Below, piece by piece: positions 9,101-15,483 of a DNA stretch of 30,496 nucleotides. The notes under the pieces are model-generated. The model saw only the letters and a program-made list of their open reading frames with translations, was not told where the DNA came from and did no database searches. Location of the stretch: contig DGTB01000212.1 of assembly GCA_002394185.1 (NCBI GenBank), positions 1 through 30,496 of the forward strand, in the 5' to 3' direction. The DNA comes from Bacteroidales bacterium UBA4347. Lineage in GTDB: Bacteria; Bacteroidota; Bacteroidia; Bacteroidales; P3. How positions within the stretch are numbered: position 1 is the stretch's first letter; the number at the start of each line of letters is the position of its first letter. Made by a program: the position numbers and the translations under genes.

Positions 9101-11885
9101 CTTTGACCGCAATGGAGTCTTCAGTCCTGCCGCCGGCGAGGAAGTTGTGTCTGGCGAAATCTTCTACGACTACGAGACCTATCAAGGCTATGTCACCATC
9201 CCCAACGATGCTACCCCGGGCTACATGCGTATGCGTGTCGCTGTGGGTCTCTATTCCGACTTCCCCAATGCCGGCTACTCACCCGTCAGTGGTATCCCCG
9301 CCGACAAGGATGGTCACAACCTCGACTTCCTGCTCTTCGTCGACCCCGAAGCTCCGCAAACCGACCTTGCAGTGACGCAGATTGTCAACCCGCGTAGCTA
9401 CATTATCGATGACAATACTCCTCGCGAAATCTCCTTCCGTGTCTCCAACAAGGGCGCTTCGGCAGTCGCCGGCCCCACCTTCGGCTATTCCTTCATTGGC
9501 GAGGTGGCCGATTCCACGGGCACTGGTACAGTCTCTTATCCGGGTACCCTTGCCGCTGGCGCCACGGCCGTCATGACCCTCCCGGCTCACGTCTTCCCCT
9601 TTGGCGTCACCGATCTCCGCATCTGGGCTGACAACCCCAACGACAGCAACCACACCAACGATACCCTCGAATACCAGTACAACCGCTTCCATATCGTCTA
9701 CCTGCCCATGTACGACAGCTTCGAAATCGAGAACAAGTGGTATGCTCCTCGTGGCTACAATGTCTACTCTCACAACTATTGGGAACTCGGTACGCCTACC
9801 AAGCAGCGTCTCAACGCGGCCTATTCTGGCGACAAGGCATGGGTCACCGACCTCCATTCCAACATCGCCACGGGCAAGCGCGGCAATGTCAGCTACCTTT
9901 ACAGCCCCATCATCAACATCTACCAGATTCACGCCGATACCATCTCGGTGCGCATCCGCCGCAGCTTCGGTTCCGGCAGTTCGCTCCGTCTCGAGTTCCT
10001 GAACTATGAGGGTAAATGGGTCAACGCCACACGCGATTCGCTCTTCCATTGGTATAACAACCAGGACGACGAATGCTTCGACGGCTCCACTTCCGGCTCC
10101 AGCTACGACTACTACTACGCTCCTACCAACTATCGTGGCGGTATGAGTGGCGACTTCCGTGAGAAGCTCCAGTTCCGCTTTGTCTACACCACGCCTGTCG
10201 GTACCACCGCCACCGCCGCCTTCGGTGAAGGTTGTGCCATCGACGACTTCCGCATCGGCCGCGCTCGACGCAATGTGGATGCCGGTATTGTCGACATTGT
10301 CGAGCCTGTTGCTCCGGCCTATGGTCAAACCATCTATCCCAAGGTCGTTGTTCGTAACTATGGTACCGATACCCTCACCAGTGTCAAAATCGGTTACATC
10401 CACTATGGCACCATGTTGCCCAAGGAGAGCATCGTCTCTTGCAACATTGCTCCCGATGAAGTAGACACCCTTCTGCTCACTTATCCCTTCGTCGTGTCGA
10501 GTCAATTCCCCGAGACCTTCGAGATCACGGCTTTCACCATGCTCCAGCCGCACGATATCTACAATGACAACGACTCTGTCACCAAGTCCTTCAACCTCTC
10601 CCCGCTCGACAACGACATCAGTGCTCACTCCTTCGTCTATCCGCTCGACCAGGCTGTGGCCGGCGACTCGCTCCAGGTGACCATCCGCATGCGCAACTTC
10701 GGCGCCAGCCCCATCTCCAATGCCACGCTCTCCTACATCGTCAACGGTGGCGACCGTGTCGATGAGGAAGTCGACTTGGAAGCTCTCCTGGGTCGTCCGC
10801 TGTCATCGATGGAGTACTTCAACTACACCTTCCATCAGCGCTTCCGTGCCCCGTTGGGTGTCCTCAACGTTGTCGGCATCGTCAAGAGCCCGCAGAATGA
10901 TTATATCTACAATGACACCATCTCCAAGCGTGTAAATTGTGTCAACTCTGTCCTCGACATAGCCGCTGCCTCGGTCATTGTCGACACCTCCGCTCACGGC
11001 GCCGATGTCCGTGTCACCCTGGTCATCGAGAACCGTGGCGCTCGTGGCGCCAACAACTTCGAGGTGGGCTTCTTCGTTGACGGCGACTCCTCGCAGATAT
11101 GGCGCGAGGTCTACAACCAGCCTCTCCCGCTGCCTGCTCTCGCCACCGGCTACCACACCTTCACTCACACCTTGCCTTCGCGTTCGGCCCTCTACTCCAA
11201 TGTCACCGCTTTCGTACATGCCTCGACCGACAACGACGCTGGCAACGACACCACCAATGTCATCGTTCCGCGATACATCGACATCGAGTTGCTGAAGCTG
11301 TACGTCATCGAGAATGCCGAACCCAATTGTAAGGTCATTGCCCACGTACGCAACAATGGTAATGTGCCGGCCCTCACTGGTATGTTGAAGATTGTGGCCA
11401 ACATCAACGGACGCAATATCGTTGAGAATTTCCCGGCGGCGTCCAATGTGGTGGGAGCCAGCGAGCATACGGGACTCATCTTCCAGACCCGTATCCCCAA
11501 GGATCCCGCCCGCAGCTATGTCGGATCGGCCAAACTCAGCTACGTCAACGACCTCGACACCACCAACAACCAGAGCAACATTGTTTCCGTGCAAGGCTAT
11601 TGGGACGATGTGCCCTTCGTCGACCGCAACGAGTTGGTGCTCGACCAGAACTATCCTAACCCCTTCGATGACAAGACCACCATCCCCTTCAGCCTGCCCA
11701 ACGATGCCGATGTCCACTTCTTCATCGTCGACGGCATGGGGCACATGGTCAACAGTTTCGACCGCCACTACTCGGCGGGCCTGCACTCTGTCACCATCGA
11801 CATGTCGGCTTACACTTCCGGCGTCTACTTCTATGGTATCGTCGTCGACGGAAAACGCATCATGCGCAAGATGATTCTCCGCTAA
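114..11885 (+). CDS. Giant T9SS-secreted multidomain surface protein (CARDB-like repeats, two beta-helix regions, type A sorting domain)
   Basis: Protein of 3,923 residues with a signal peptide (about 1-22, ending SRA-Q) and a C-terminal T9SS type A sorting domain from about 3842 (NYPNPF motif, ending RKMILR). T9SS CTD proteins are exported through the outer membrane and are usually anchored or released there. Order read from the translation: jelly-roll/MAM-like region (about 26-210); beta-sandwich module X1 (343-483); CARDB-like (531-645); beta-helix-like (650-1040); CARDB-like (1083-1190); Ig-like; lamin-tail-like region (from about 1281); CARDB-like (1508-1610); Ig-like; module X2 (1696-1863); CARDB-like (1893-1995); second beta-helix-like (2001-2440); CARDB-like (2448, 2573); Ig-like; CARDB-like (2799); GEVED-like (about 2989); CARDB-like (3083); MAM-like (3200-3385); CARDB-like (3388, 3500, 3614, 3722); CTD. 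Domain names are by eye and boundaries approximate. Probable role is adhesion or cell-surface structure; no catalytic motif was recognised. Codon use drifts toward C-ending codons in the 3' half. Confidence 0.93.
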   Translation: MKLRFLLTSVIFLFGSLVSRAQISEMLYQGFEAGETPAYTGAYTTTNQYHASGSQALMMTQTSTADVEIVTDVIDFSTNTSLRYISLEFDHICKVPTNPGGDAYMCRIYYKRPSQSNWTQMVSSNYNMTNGGSSNFYSLSAFSVNGYSDWLNNPLSNDLWKSERFDMNNVITNTTPAADRKLQLRFVLRRYTGTGAATGVWLIDNLKVSASPSPMVKPFIQMVKYPDGTYHPSSRGADVVIMPSTTVSQGINRDSVYMYYTVGSDPTPIRVSMTQMPSDTHQFFAHIPFFGYDTLMRFYCVARDNTTNANRVTFPAAANSWLEYRCVRGVEQPGRATPEFTGTFNYSGFPFPARGNGKSEWVFDSARLAAAGYGPGQMTAMRMTFSAHTNTEARQRMQIRMKNIPTNYWVDTSLNGSYSYTTSYTQVVYDSAFTITEANAGTEQTVNFQDTFYYSGKDILMQVLLADNGSHGASPVKMIAAATNKKSIFSGTEIANPINSTDANLNVADMCINRVPALVMTQRANLPLLYDMGVSELVSPNYEVPMAVRPGSLTVKLKNFGALPVSGVRISYNIDDTIFGYYDWSGSLAANADENVTISTNIVIPAGYHTLKVWVQDTLTVSANQQVRDHEPYNDTSFSSFIVCDGPMSGVRHIGGATPDFNTVEEFLFAISRCGINDSLVVKLAPGYYQPFTMPDVFGTTATHYIVFEPESSGVTFYSALTAAESIVNLEQTNNIWFRNINFVRRSAMLTDMVKLGQNSDNCHFLGCTFVDSLANPLASYRINAMINTGYANGVVVDGCTFEGGKTGVDVKGQAADIHSSNNTVRNSIFRNQYDYAVNVSNQTNAVVEFNEMYDVLGNSNYVLLLNECSGSTRVLANKIYTSHGSGAIGVNNISGTSAIRALMANNMVVCNDDGTSSLMRSPVNIISATYLDVVYNSVKMTAATRNNTAAVSFGGGTLQNSRFLNNVVVSLDNGNYALNYAPGTNTTNVVGHNVYYSLGTLLNRRAGTGCVDLAAWMVAEPADSNSISVNPNFLNGSLVDLRTYNRLVKGVGTPLATVTTDMFGNARSLTAPCPGAFEFVSLAYDFEPEALVSPMDETCYMPSSVELKVRLRNSGVNAYTGSGLQLKYTVNGGSVNTVNVSSSVPAEDTVIIATGSMLQLPSAVASDSAYTIKIWTVYANDPNQTNDTSTFQVISKYRPAMPANATTQIDYATQAVLTPVNGIDTWKVYDHTAAPQRPSEIYWYSDTNAAPIFVGPTLTTDTLRTDTTFYFRQRRNQAIVRITQLEYNHANTAVGLTPSMPYWISSGRKVALQLTNVGDAPANLEGDTLRVLVATASGSGGSVNVKDYVFGDVTIAPGASLVVQTATGNSTNPSMTIHTGTPMSSVTVSKSANAAFIYKRNGVVEDVVALNSVNTTALTKPGNWNQQGIPSYVWGGAGVSVSESNAAGIVRTSFAHSNATDWRVVTAASPMFLGSNDTSWIRYTDNGCEGYAAAYNVTMIAPPAADIDLLAPVLPSSSCGMGMEQVSVTVRNYGIGSVSGLVLSYTAGSDTVTEAVPGTLAANGSMTYTFNTLVNMDFGADSLVTVKVWADSVSGDIMRYNDTNSASVLSIYTPDAPAAVPTRTVSYATSDTISLPVVAGLVPVWYDYDGNVVDTGYSSISEILYVGGNRGVSYMVSVPHEGIIGTSANTNANTSFPAPYQPATKYAKQQYIYSASSLRAAGLEPGYIDSIAFELKSIVSSSVNFITFDEYNISLGTTSDTIFSSNSDWKTTTRVYSRAPFTIDRSDCNTWVTHQLDTPFYWDGESSIVVQLTHYIQTNITSGVKSGFTAQNNTTLIKSSSTDLSPSTEEYVGNGTRGNNRPNIRFSNTSYGCQSSVTQYAVQMVNVPSVDMAVLWPNGVDTIDYNSCNNIPIHVTLRNQGAVTATGTKLYYYFDTLAVDSLTVSASIVSGGTANVLLFSRHMNPGRHTVRVIVAASGDDITSNDTIMRSFMVRFCSGSYTIAGVGGDYRSFGEAIDTLNVVGIEGPVTFNVSPGTYTEQVVLNNIPGSSATNTISFIGTGDNVLLTAVPTQNENYVFLLDSTSYVTLSRFRIESRPPSGNNGHALVLQKGGNITIDSCTVRVKGTINNANASAVVLLGDISNLNFVNNTIDSGYYSFRGYGAVHNYSNFTLTGNTFKNFYSQGINMRGVTNFVANGNRIQSGVTITGRGLTGIYLAQSAGNISIQKNVIVLSDEKNGGKRGIQFENINCVASNPGFIANNMISCSGTGTAGLTPAKPSGIWIDSSSTNINVYFNTVRVYCGPYATAMYSDASYSFYSGATVSNIRVMNNIFSNFSKGYAYYVSELNTIPISDYNAYYTVSNRPFAWKSTNNTLADLAALQAINSDDANSVFQEPYFLSETDLHMVMTNLAGLGQYNADVPDDIDGMPRKQVPGPTIGAHEMDVVTHDMAVVRIIEPVMPANVDNFSAPNNMPPNIEGDSVRVIAQFYNNGMAPETGVEWYAYIEGFEADTRTPNKTVGAFAPAESRLDTIMMPTVLGITDSSIVHVVVVLPADSSLSDNDRVSTFYLAPAFDLAATRMATDRTGCSMQNTTVRITVKNVGFKDIPAGTSFKIGFHPEITHPASITSLSTMPDTVEEITTLATPLLMNTPITIDFTTIANFYPTGDTTDIKFRLMGWVHHDLDITPTNDSTLKTNNSQSPIIDAYYSPKPPVGFDTTFAYGTWGEVRAMQVNSRPIRWYRDSTQATFYHPTNYAASCKWSNTPQYFHDSVYYLSCFSAKNCPSYFSAVHVNVAPHLPNDMAFEEVLAPIGSRVYMENDTVRVRIANYGNNSQTNVPVAYQLKRGNAVIQEVTEICPATIPSGQTYEYTFNTLLNLPTPITAQNYTLTVWTDLASDGARRNDTIRVAHTFRTLAESLYNCSKPGSPSFDVTRVSFNEIDYETPQQGRGYTNMASYTDPDYPVLHVTRGLSDSIFIQVTPLDGTAQANRVRAWVFIDFDRNGVFSPAAGEEVVSGEIFYDYETYQGYVTIPNDATPGYMRMRVAVGLYSDFPNAGYSPVSGIPADKDGHNLDFLLFVDPEAPQTDLAVTQIVNPRSYIIDDNTPREISFRVSNKGASAVAGPTFGYSFIGEVADSTGTGTVSYPGTLAAGATAVMTLPAHVFPFGVTDLRIWADNPNDSNHTNDTLEYQYNRFHIVYLPMYDSFEIENKWYAPRGYNVYSHNYWELGTPTKQRLNAAYSGDKAWVTDLHSNIATGKRGNVSYLYSPIINIYQIHADTISVRIRRSFGSGSSLRLEFLNYEGKWVNATRDSLFHWYNNQDDECFDGSTSGSSYDYYYAPTNYRGGMSGDFREKLQFRFVYTTPVGTTATAAFGEGCAIDDFRIGRARRNVDAGIVDIVEPVAPAYGQTIYPKVVVRNYGTDTLTSVKIGYIHYGTMLPKESIVSCNIAPDEVDTLLLTYPFVVSSQFPETFEITAFTMLQPHDIYNDNDSVTKSFNLSPLDNDISAHSFVYPLDQAVAGDSLQVTIRMRNFGASPISNATLSYIVNGGDRVDEEVDLEALLGRPLSSMEYFNYTFHQRFRAPLGVLNVVGIVKSPQNDYIYNDTISKRVNCVNSVLDIAAASVIVDTSAHGADVRVTLVIENRGARGANNFEVGFFVDGDSSQIWREVYNQPLPLPALATGYHTFTHTLPSRSALYSNVTAFVHASTDNDAGNDTTNVIVPRYIDIELLKLYVIENAEPNCKVIAHVRNNGNVPALTGMLKIVANINGRNIVENFPAASNVVGASEHTGLIFQTRIPKDPARSYVGSAKLSYVNDLDTTNNQSNIVSVQGYWDDVPFVDRNELVLDQNYPNPFDDKTTIPFSLPNDADVHFFIVDGMGHMVNSFDRHYSAGLHSVTIDMSAYTSGVYFYGIVVDGKRIMRKMILR

Positions 11886-13213
11886 TGCTACAACGGTTTT
11901 TAGAATTCATTCAGCAGCAACACCTCTTCCCCTCGGGGCAAGAGGTGTTGCTTGCCGTTAGCGGCGGGCGCGACTCTGTGGCCATGCTCGACCTCTGTCG
12001 TCGTGCGGGTATACCCTTTGCCGTAGCCCATTGCAACTTTCATCTCCGCCCCGGCGACTGCGACCGTGACCAGCAGTTTGTCCGCCGGCTTGCCGCCGCC
12101 ATCGGAGTGGCTTTCCACACCGTCGATTTCGACACCCGTGCCTATGCTGCCGCCAACGGCATGGGCATCGAGGAGGCTGCACGCCACCTGCGCTACTCCT
12201 GGTTCGACAGTCTCTGCCGTCAGCACGGCTATGCCTGTGTGGCCACAGCCCACCACCGCGACGACTCCGTCGAGACCTTCTTCCTCAACCTCCTTCGCGG
12301 CACCGGCATTGCCGGCCTGCACGGCATCCGCCCCTCCTCCTCCTTTCTCCACACCACCCTTGTCAGGCCTCTCCTCTGCTGCTCGCGCGCCGATATCGAC
12401 CGCTATGTCGACGAGCGGCATCTTGCTTATGTCGAAGACTACACCAATGCCCAGCTCGACGCCCGCCGCAACCAGTTGCGCCATCGTCTCATGCCTCTCC
12501 TCCGCGAGCTCTGCCCCTCCTTCGACACTACCATGGAGGCCAACCTGCAGCGCCTCGCCGAGGTCCATGAGGTCTATTCCAACGCCGTCAGCGACCTCCG
12601 CGACCGTATGCTGAGGAGCGAAAAATCGCCTTTCGGATTCCCCTATGCCTGGATGGCTCTCGACGCAATCCGTACCCTCTCGCCCCGGCGCACGCTCCTC
12701 TTCGAGCTCCTGCGTCCCTATGGCTTCTCCCCGGCTGTGGTCGACGACATCCTCGCCGCTCTGCACACAGAACATACCGGCACCCTCTTTGTGTCCGATA
12801 CGCATGCCGCGGCCTTCGATCGCGGACGTCTAATCCTGACGGAAAACAATCTCCATACGCTCCCCGAGGTGACTTCGGAGTGCGGCGAGTGGAAAACGGA
12901 GATGGGAAAGCGGGATGAGAACGAGGCCCTCCGCCTCGTCGAGTATATCGATGCCGACACTGTGCGCCTGCCTCTCAGCGTACGCCATTGGCAGCCCGGC
13001 GACCGCTTCCAGCCCCTCGGCATGGAGCATCAGCGTCGCCTGAGCGATTTCCTGAAGGATGGCAAGCTGAACCTCTTTGAGAAACGGTGTGTCGGAGTGC
13101 TCACCGATGCCGACGGACGCATTGTCTGGGTCGTAGGCCTGCGCCTCGACCATCGTGTCCGCGTCAGCCCCTCCACGCAGCGCGTGCTCCGTCTCTCGGC
13201 CACAATCAGATAG
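11885..13213 (+). CDS. tilS: tRNA(Ile)-lysidine synthetase TilS
   Basis: Cytoplasmic ATP-dependent enzyme that attaches lysine to C34 of the CAU-anticodon tRNA-Ile, so that it reads AUA and is charged with Ile. The N-type ATP pyrophosphatase P-loop SGGRDS is at residues 26-31. The alpha-hydrolase-type core follows, with a HHRDDSVETFFLNLLRG segment near residues 123-139. The C-terminal TilS substrate-binding region includes RHWQPGDRFQPLG and SDFLKDGK. At 442 residues it has normal full length for the family. The ATG shares one base with the TAA of the giant surface-protein gene (TAATG), so translation is probably coupled by termination-reinitiation. No Shine-Dalgarno sequence is needed or seen. 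The gene is strikingly C-rich on the plus strand. It converges on the plug gene with only 4 nt between stops. Confidence 0.96.
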   Translation: MLQRFLEFIQQQHLFPSGQEVLLAVSGGRDSVAMLDLCRRAGIPFAVAHCNFHLRPGDCDRDQQFVRRLAAAIGVAFHTVDFDTRAYAAANGMGIEEAARHLRYSWFDSLCRQHGYACVATAHHRDDSVETFFLNLLRGTGIAGLHGIRPSSSFLHTTLVRPLLCCSRADIDRYVDERHLAYVEDYTNAQLDARRNQLRHRLMPLLRELCPSFDTTMEANLQRLAEVHEVYSNAVSDLRDRMLRSEKSPFGFPYAWMALDAIRTLSPRRTLLFELLRPYGFSPAVVDDILAALHTEHTGTLFVSDTHAAAFDRGRLILTENNLHTLPEVTSECGEWKTEMGKRDENEALRLVEYIDADTVRLPLSVRHWQPGDRFQPLGMEHQRRLSDFLKDGKLNLFEKRCVGVLTDADGRIVWVVGLRLDHRVRVSPSTQRVLRLSATIR

Positions 13214-13217
13214 TTTC

Positions 13218-14489
13218 CTATTGCCCTGCCGCCACGCGTCTCACGGCCACCAGGCGGTCGGCGCGGTCGCTGGGCTCGCGGTGGTAGACATAGACAGTGT
13301 ATATGTTCGGGGTCTCCATGTGGTCGCCTTCCAGCCGCCGGGTGGGCGATTCCTGTTGCTGACGGCCCACGCACAGCAGCTGGTAGCTGTAATAGCCCTG
13401 CTTCAGGAGCAGCCTTTTGGTATAGGCCCGGTATTCGGGATTGTAATCCATGCGGCTTGCCGAGTCCAGCTTCCAGTCGGTCAGCTGCCCGACAACGTAT
13501 ATGCTTCTGTCCAGCATGGGTTGCGCCATGGGCAGGCTGATGTTCACCCACACGTAGTCGGCCTGCAGGGCCTTGTCCTGGCGGTCCCAGACATTGACCT
13601 TCATGCCCCCGTTGAGGGTCTTCTCGCTGAGGAAATGCTTGCGCGAACGGTCCTCCTCCGGGCGTATGATGGCGAAGAGCTCGCCGCCGTATTCCTCCAC
13701 GCGCACCACGTTGTACATGGGCGTGTGCATGTTGGCGCAGTCGAAGAAGCGGAACGTATTGCCCCCGTCGAAGATATTCGGCTGGCGGAAACGGTAGGCC
13801 AGCTTGAGTCCGTCGTAGCCGCTGAACTCCAGCCAGCGGGCGTTGTCCAGACGGCCGTTCTGCTGCACCATGACGTACTCGTATTCCTGGCGCAGGTTGA
13901 TGCCTATGGGGTTGGACTCGATGGCCGCGAGGTCGACGTCCACTTCCTGCCGCTGCAGGATGTCGGCGCCGTCGTAGGGGCGTGCCAGCCGGGCGTCGAC
14001 TTTCACGCTGCCCTCGCTGACCCAGAAGCGGCGCGTGAGCAGGGTGTCGCCGCTGTCGTCCGAGGTGACGGTGAGCACGTAGTTGCCCGAGTGGCGGAAG
14101 GCGGCCCCGCGGGCGGGGATGCGCTGCCGATAGTGCACATAGGGGCGCATCGTGGTGAACGAGAAGTCGATATTCTCGATGTTGCCGTATTCGAAACCCG
14201 TCATGAATTCGTAGGGCTCCAGGTCGTCGCGCTGCCAATGGCGGTCGCAGTGGGCAATGCTGTAGCTCAGGTTCTCGCCCTCGTCGGCCAGCACGTCGAA
14301 CTGCAGCAGCATGCCCTCCTCGGTCTCGCCCATGCTATTGAGTGTCAGCACCGGAGCCTCCAGCTCCACGCCCTCGCGTGTCAGCGTCGCCGTCTTCACG
14401 TCGGCCCTCCACGTCGAGTCTGCCGCCCTTTGGCTCCATACCGCCGTGCACGCTGTCACGGCCAGAATAAACACTGCTATTTTTTTCAT
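13218..14489 (-). CDS. Type IX secretion system Plug protein (DUF5103 family)
   Basis: About 423 residues with a signal peptide starting MKKIAVFILAV and ending near WSQ. The family (DUF5103, T9SS plug) closes the periplasmic end of the SprA/Sov outer-membrane translocon when PorV and cargo are absent; that role is known from Flavobacterium johnsoniae and is inferred here. Recognisable features are the YEFMTGFEYGNIENIDFSF region, the HYRQRIPARGAAFRHSGNYVL segment and the conserved Asn/Tyr-rich beta-sandwich with NPEYRAYTKRLLLKQGYYSY near the end. I chose the ATG at 14489 for its signal-peptide shape. An in-frame ATG at 14504 would add MKILI and is also possible. The 5' end lies inside the 3' end of the DUF6266 frame. 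Plug genes are not normally fused to DUF6266 genes, so the adjacency is notable. No terminator is visible before the convergent tilS stop. Confidence 0.88.
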   Translation of the reverse strand: MKKIAVFILAVTACTAVWSQRAADSTWRADVKTATLTREGVELEAPVLTLNSMGETEEGMLLQFDVLADEGENLSYSIAHCDRHWQRDDLEPYEFMTGFEYGNIENIDFSFTTMRPYVHYRQRIPARGAAFRHSGNYVLTVTSDDSGDTLLTRRFWVSEGSVKVDARLARPYDGADILQRQEVDVDLAAIESNPIGINLRQEYEYVMVQQNGRLDNARWLEFSGYDGLKLAYRFRQPNIFDGGNTFRFFDCANMHTPMYNVVRVEEYGGELFAIIRPEEDRSRKHFLSEKTLNGGMKVNVWDRQDKALQADYVWVNISLPMAQPMLDRSIYVVGQLTDWKLDSASRMDYNPEYRAYTKRLLLKQGYYSYQLLCVGRQQQESPTRRLEGDHMETPNIYTVYVYHREPSDRADRLVAVRRVAAGQ

Positions 14490-15150
14490 AATCAATATCT
14501 TCATTCAAATGGTTATCCTCTGCCTCGCCGTCTGTGGCAAGGGTGATGTACTGGCTTTCGGAAGCCCGCTGCTGGTAGTCCTGCACGAAGCCCCAGACGT
14601 GGATTTCCTTCGCTGCCCATGCGTCGGGCAGTGCCAGGGCCACGCGCTTGGCGCGACGTGCCGTCGAGGCCGATACGACAAGCTCCTTCAGTTCGGGGCA
14701 GTAGACGGCCACCCTCACGCTGTCGTCGCTGTCGGCGCGGAGCCGCAAGGGGTTCTTCTCGAACTCCACACGCAGCACCCCCTGGGCGTCCACCGTGGCG
14801 GCACCGAAGGCCACCGGCGCAACAGGCCCCGTGCTCAGCGCCATGCCGGCATAGTCGATGCCCTGTGCCGTGAAGCACTGCTTGTTCATTTTCACAAAGA
14901 GGTTGCCTTCCGTAAGTCCCTGTTCCAAAGATGCTTGCCGCAAACCGTAGCGCAGGGCGCCGTTCAGCCGTCCGGCGGTCTGCACCATGTCGCGAAACAG
15001 CATGCGGTGGGCCTGCTGCGCCTCGGTGCGCGGATTGGTCACGAAGCGGGGCCGTGCACGCATGCACCACCGCCCGCGCCACTGGTAGCCGATGACCGGC
15101 CCCACCGTCCCGCAGAAGCCTCCCAGTATGCCTGATGTCTGTTTTGCCAT
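14335..15150 (-). CDS. DUF6266 family protein with an extended C-terminal frame
   Basis: The 271-codon frame starts MAKQTSGILGGFCGTVGPVIG and continues with YQWRGRWCMRARPR and TNPRTEAQQAHRMLF, the hallmark N-terminus of DUF6266 proteins of Bacteroidota, whose function is unknown. Homology-like sequence ends near residue 205 (SQYITLAT), the usual family length. The remaining 66 or so residues are low-complexity, Gly/Asp/Arg-rich and mostly overlap the plug gene in another frame, so the tail is probably not conserved. The A-run at 14480-14486 would yield TAG after residue 224 if read with a -1 slip. There is no signal peptide, so it is likely cytoplasmic. It may be co-transcribed with plug. I found no TAnnTTTG box upstream on this strand. 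Confidence 0.8.
   Translation of the reverse strand: MAKQTSGILGGFCGTVGPVIGYQWRGRWCMRARPRFVTNPRTEAQQAHRMLFRDMVQTAGRLNGALRYGLRQASLEQGLTEGNLFVKMNKQCFTAQGIDYAGMALSTGPVAPVAFGAATVDAQGVLRVEFEKNPLRLRADSDDSVRVAVYCPELKELVVSASTARRAKRVALALPDAWAAKEIHVWGFVQDYQQRASESQYITLATDGEAEDNHLNEDIDYEKNSSVYSGRDSVHGGMEPKGGRLDVEGRREDGDADTRGRGAGGSGADTQ
14479..14485 (-). other. Slippery A-AAA-AAT heptamer in the DUF6266/plug overlap
   Basis: On the minus strand the DUF6266 frame reads GAA AAA AAT across a run of seven A (codon 222 starts at 14487). A -1 slip puts TAG next in frame, giving a 224-residue product close to family length. The same run forms the start of the plug coding sequence (ATG AAA AAA). No stimulatory structure was looked for beyond inspection, so slippage is only a possibility. 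Confidence 0.3.
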
Positions 15151-15371
15151 AAATAGCTGTCCTTTCTGTGTTTAAGTACTACTTTTGTCCTGTTTTCTTG
15201 CACTGATAACGTTATTTTCGCCCTATTATTGCCTACCATCGTAAATTTTCTTAAGCAGTAGGTAAAGAGGAATGAAAGAGAAGGGTAAGAGTTGATATGT
15301 TCAATGGGCTGTTTATCAGCGTGTCGGTTGCGGGCGGATTCGGCTTTTTGGGTGTCGGCTTGACGGGCGGC

Positions 15372-15437
15372 GTTGCCGCGGGGGCTGGGATGGGTTGCCG
15401 CGGGGCGGGGGAGGAATTGCCGCGGGGCGGGGGAGGG
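15372..15437 (+). repeat. Three 22-bp G-rich tandem repeats upstream of miaB
   Basis: Units at 15372-15393, 15394-15415 and 15416-15437 each begin (G/A)TTGCCGCGGGG. The second and third are nearly identical, differing only at the edges, while the first differs in its last nine or so bases. The array sits about 40-105 nt upstream of the miaB -7 box. Confidence 0.85.
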
Positions 15438-15442
15438 GTGGG
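15424..15442 (+). other. Candidate tight G-quadruplex upstream of miaB promoter
   Basis: Four G-runs of 4, 5, 4 and 3 bases (15424-15427, 15429-15433, 15435-15438, 15440-15442) are separated by single-base loops (C, A, T). Single-base loops and runs of three or more G are the most stable parallel G4 pattern known. It lies on the non-template strand about 35 nt upstream of the -7 box, in a position that could affect transcription initiation. Confidence 0.6.
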
Positions 15443-15475
15443 AATGTTTTTTATGTCGGAATCAATTATTTTTCG

Positions 15476-15483
15476 TATCTTTG
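15476..15483 (+). promoter_or_regulatory. -7 promoter box of the miaB operon
   Basis: TATCTTTG matches TAnnTTTG exactly, 23 nt upstream of the miaB ATG, giving a leader of roughly 18 nt. A T-rich tract at about 15447-15452 stands where a -33 TTTG element would be expected, but it is not a clean match. Confidence 0.65.

Noticed and set aside
13155..14546. 463-codon plus-strand frame opposite plug
   Set aside because: It overlaps the plug gene, whose translation has signal peptide and family features; the plus-strand product is a composition artefact.
15180..15187. TACTTTTG, an exact TAnnTTTG match on the plus strand
   Set aside because: It has no convincing -33 partner and no gene directly downstream; one match by chance in a region this size is quite possible.
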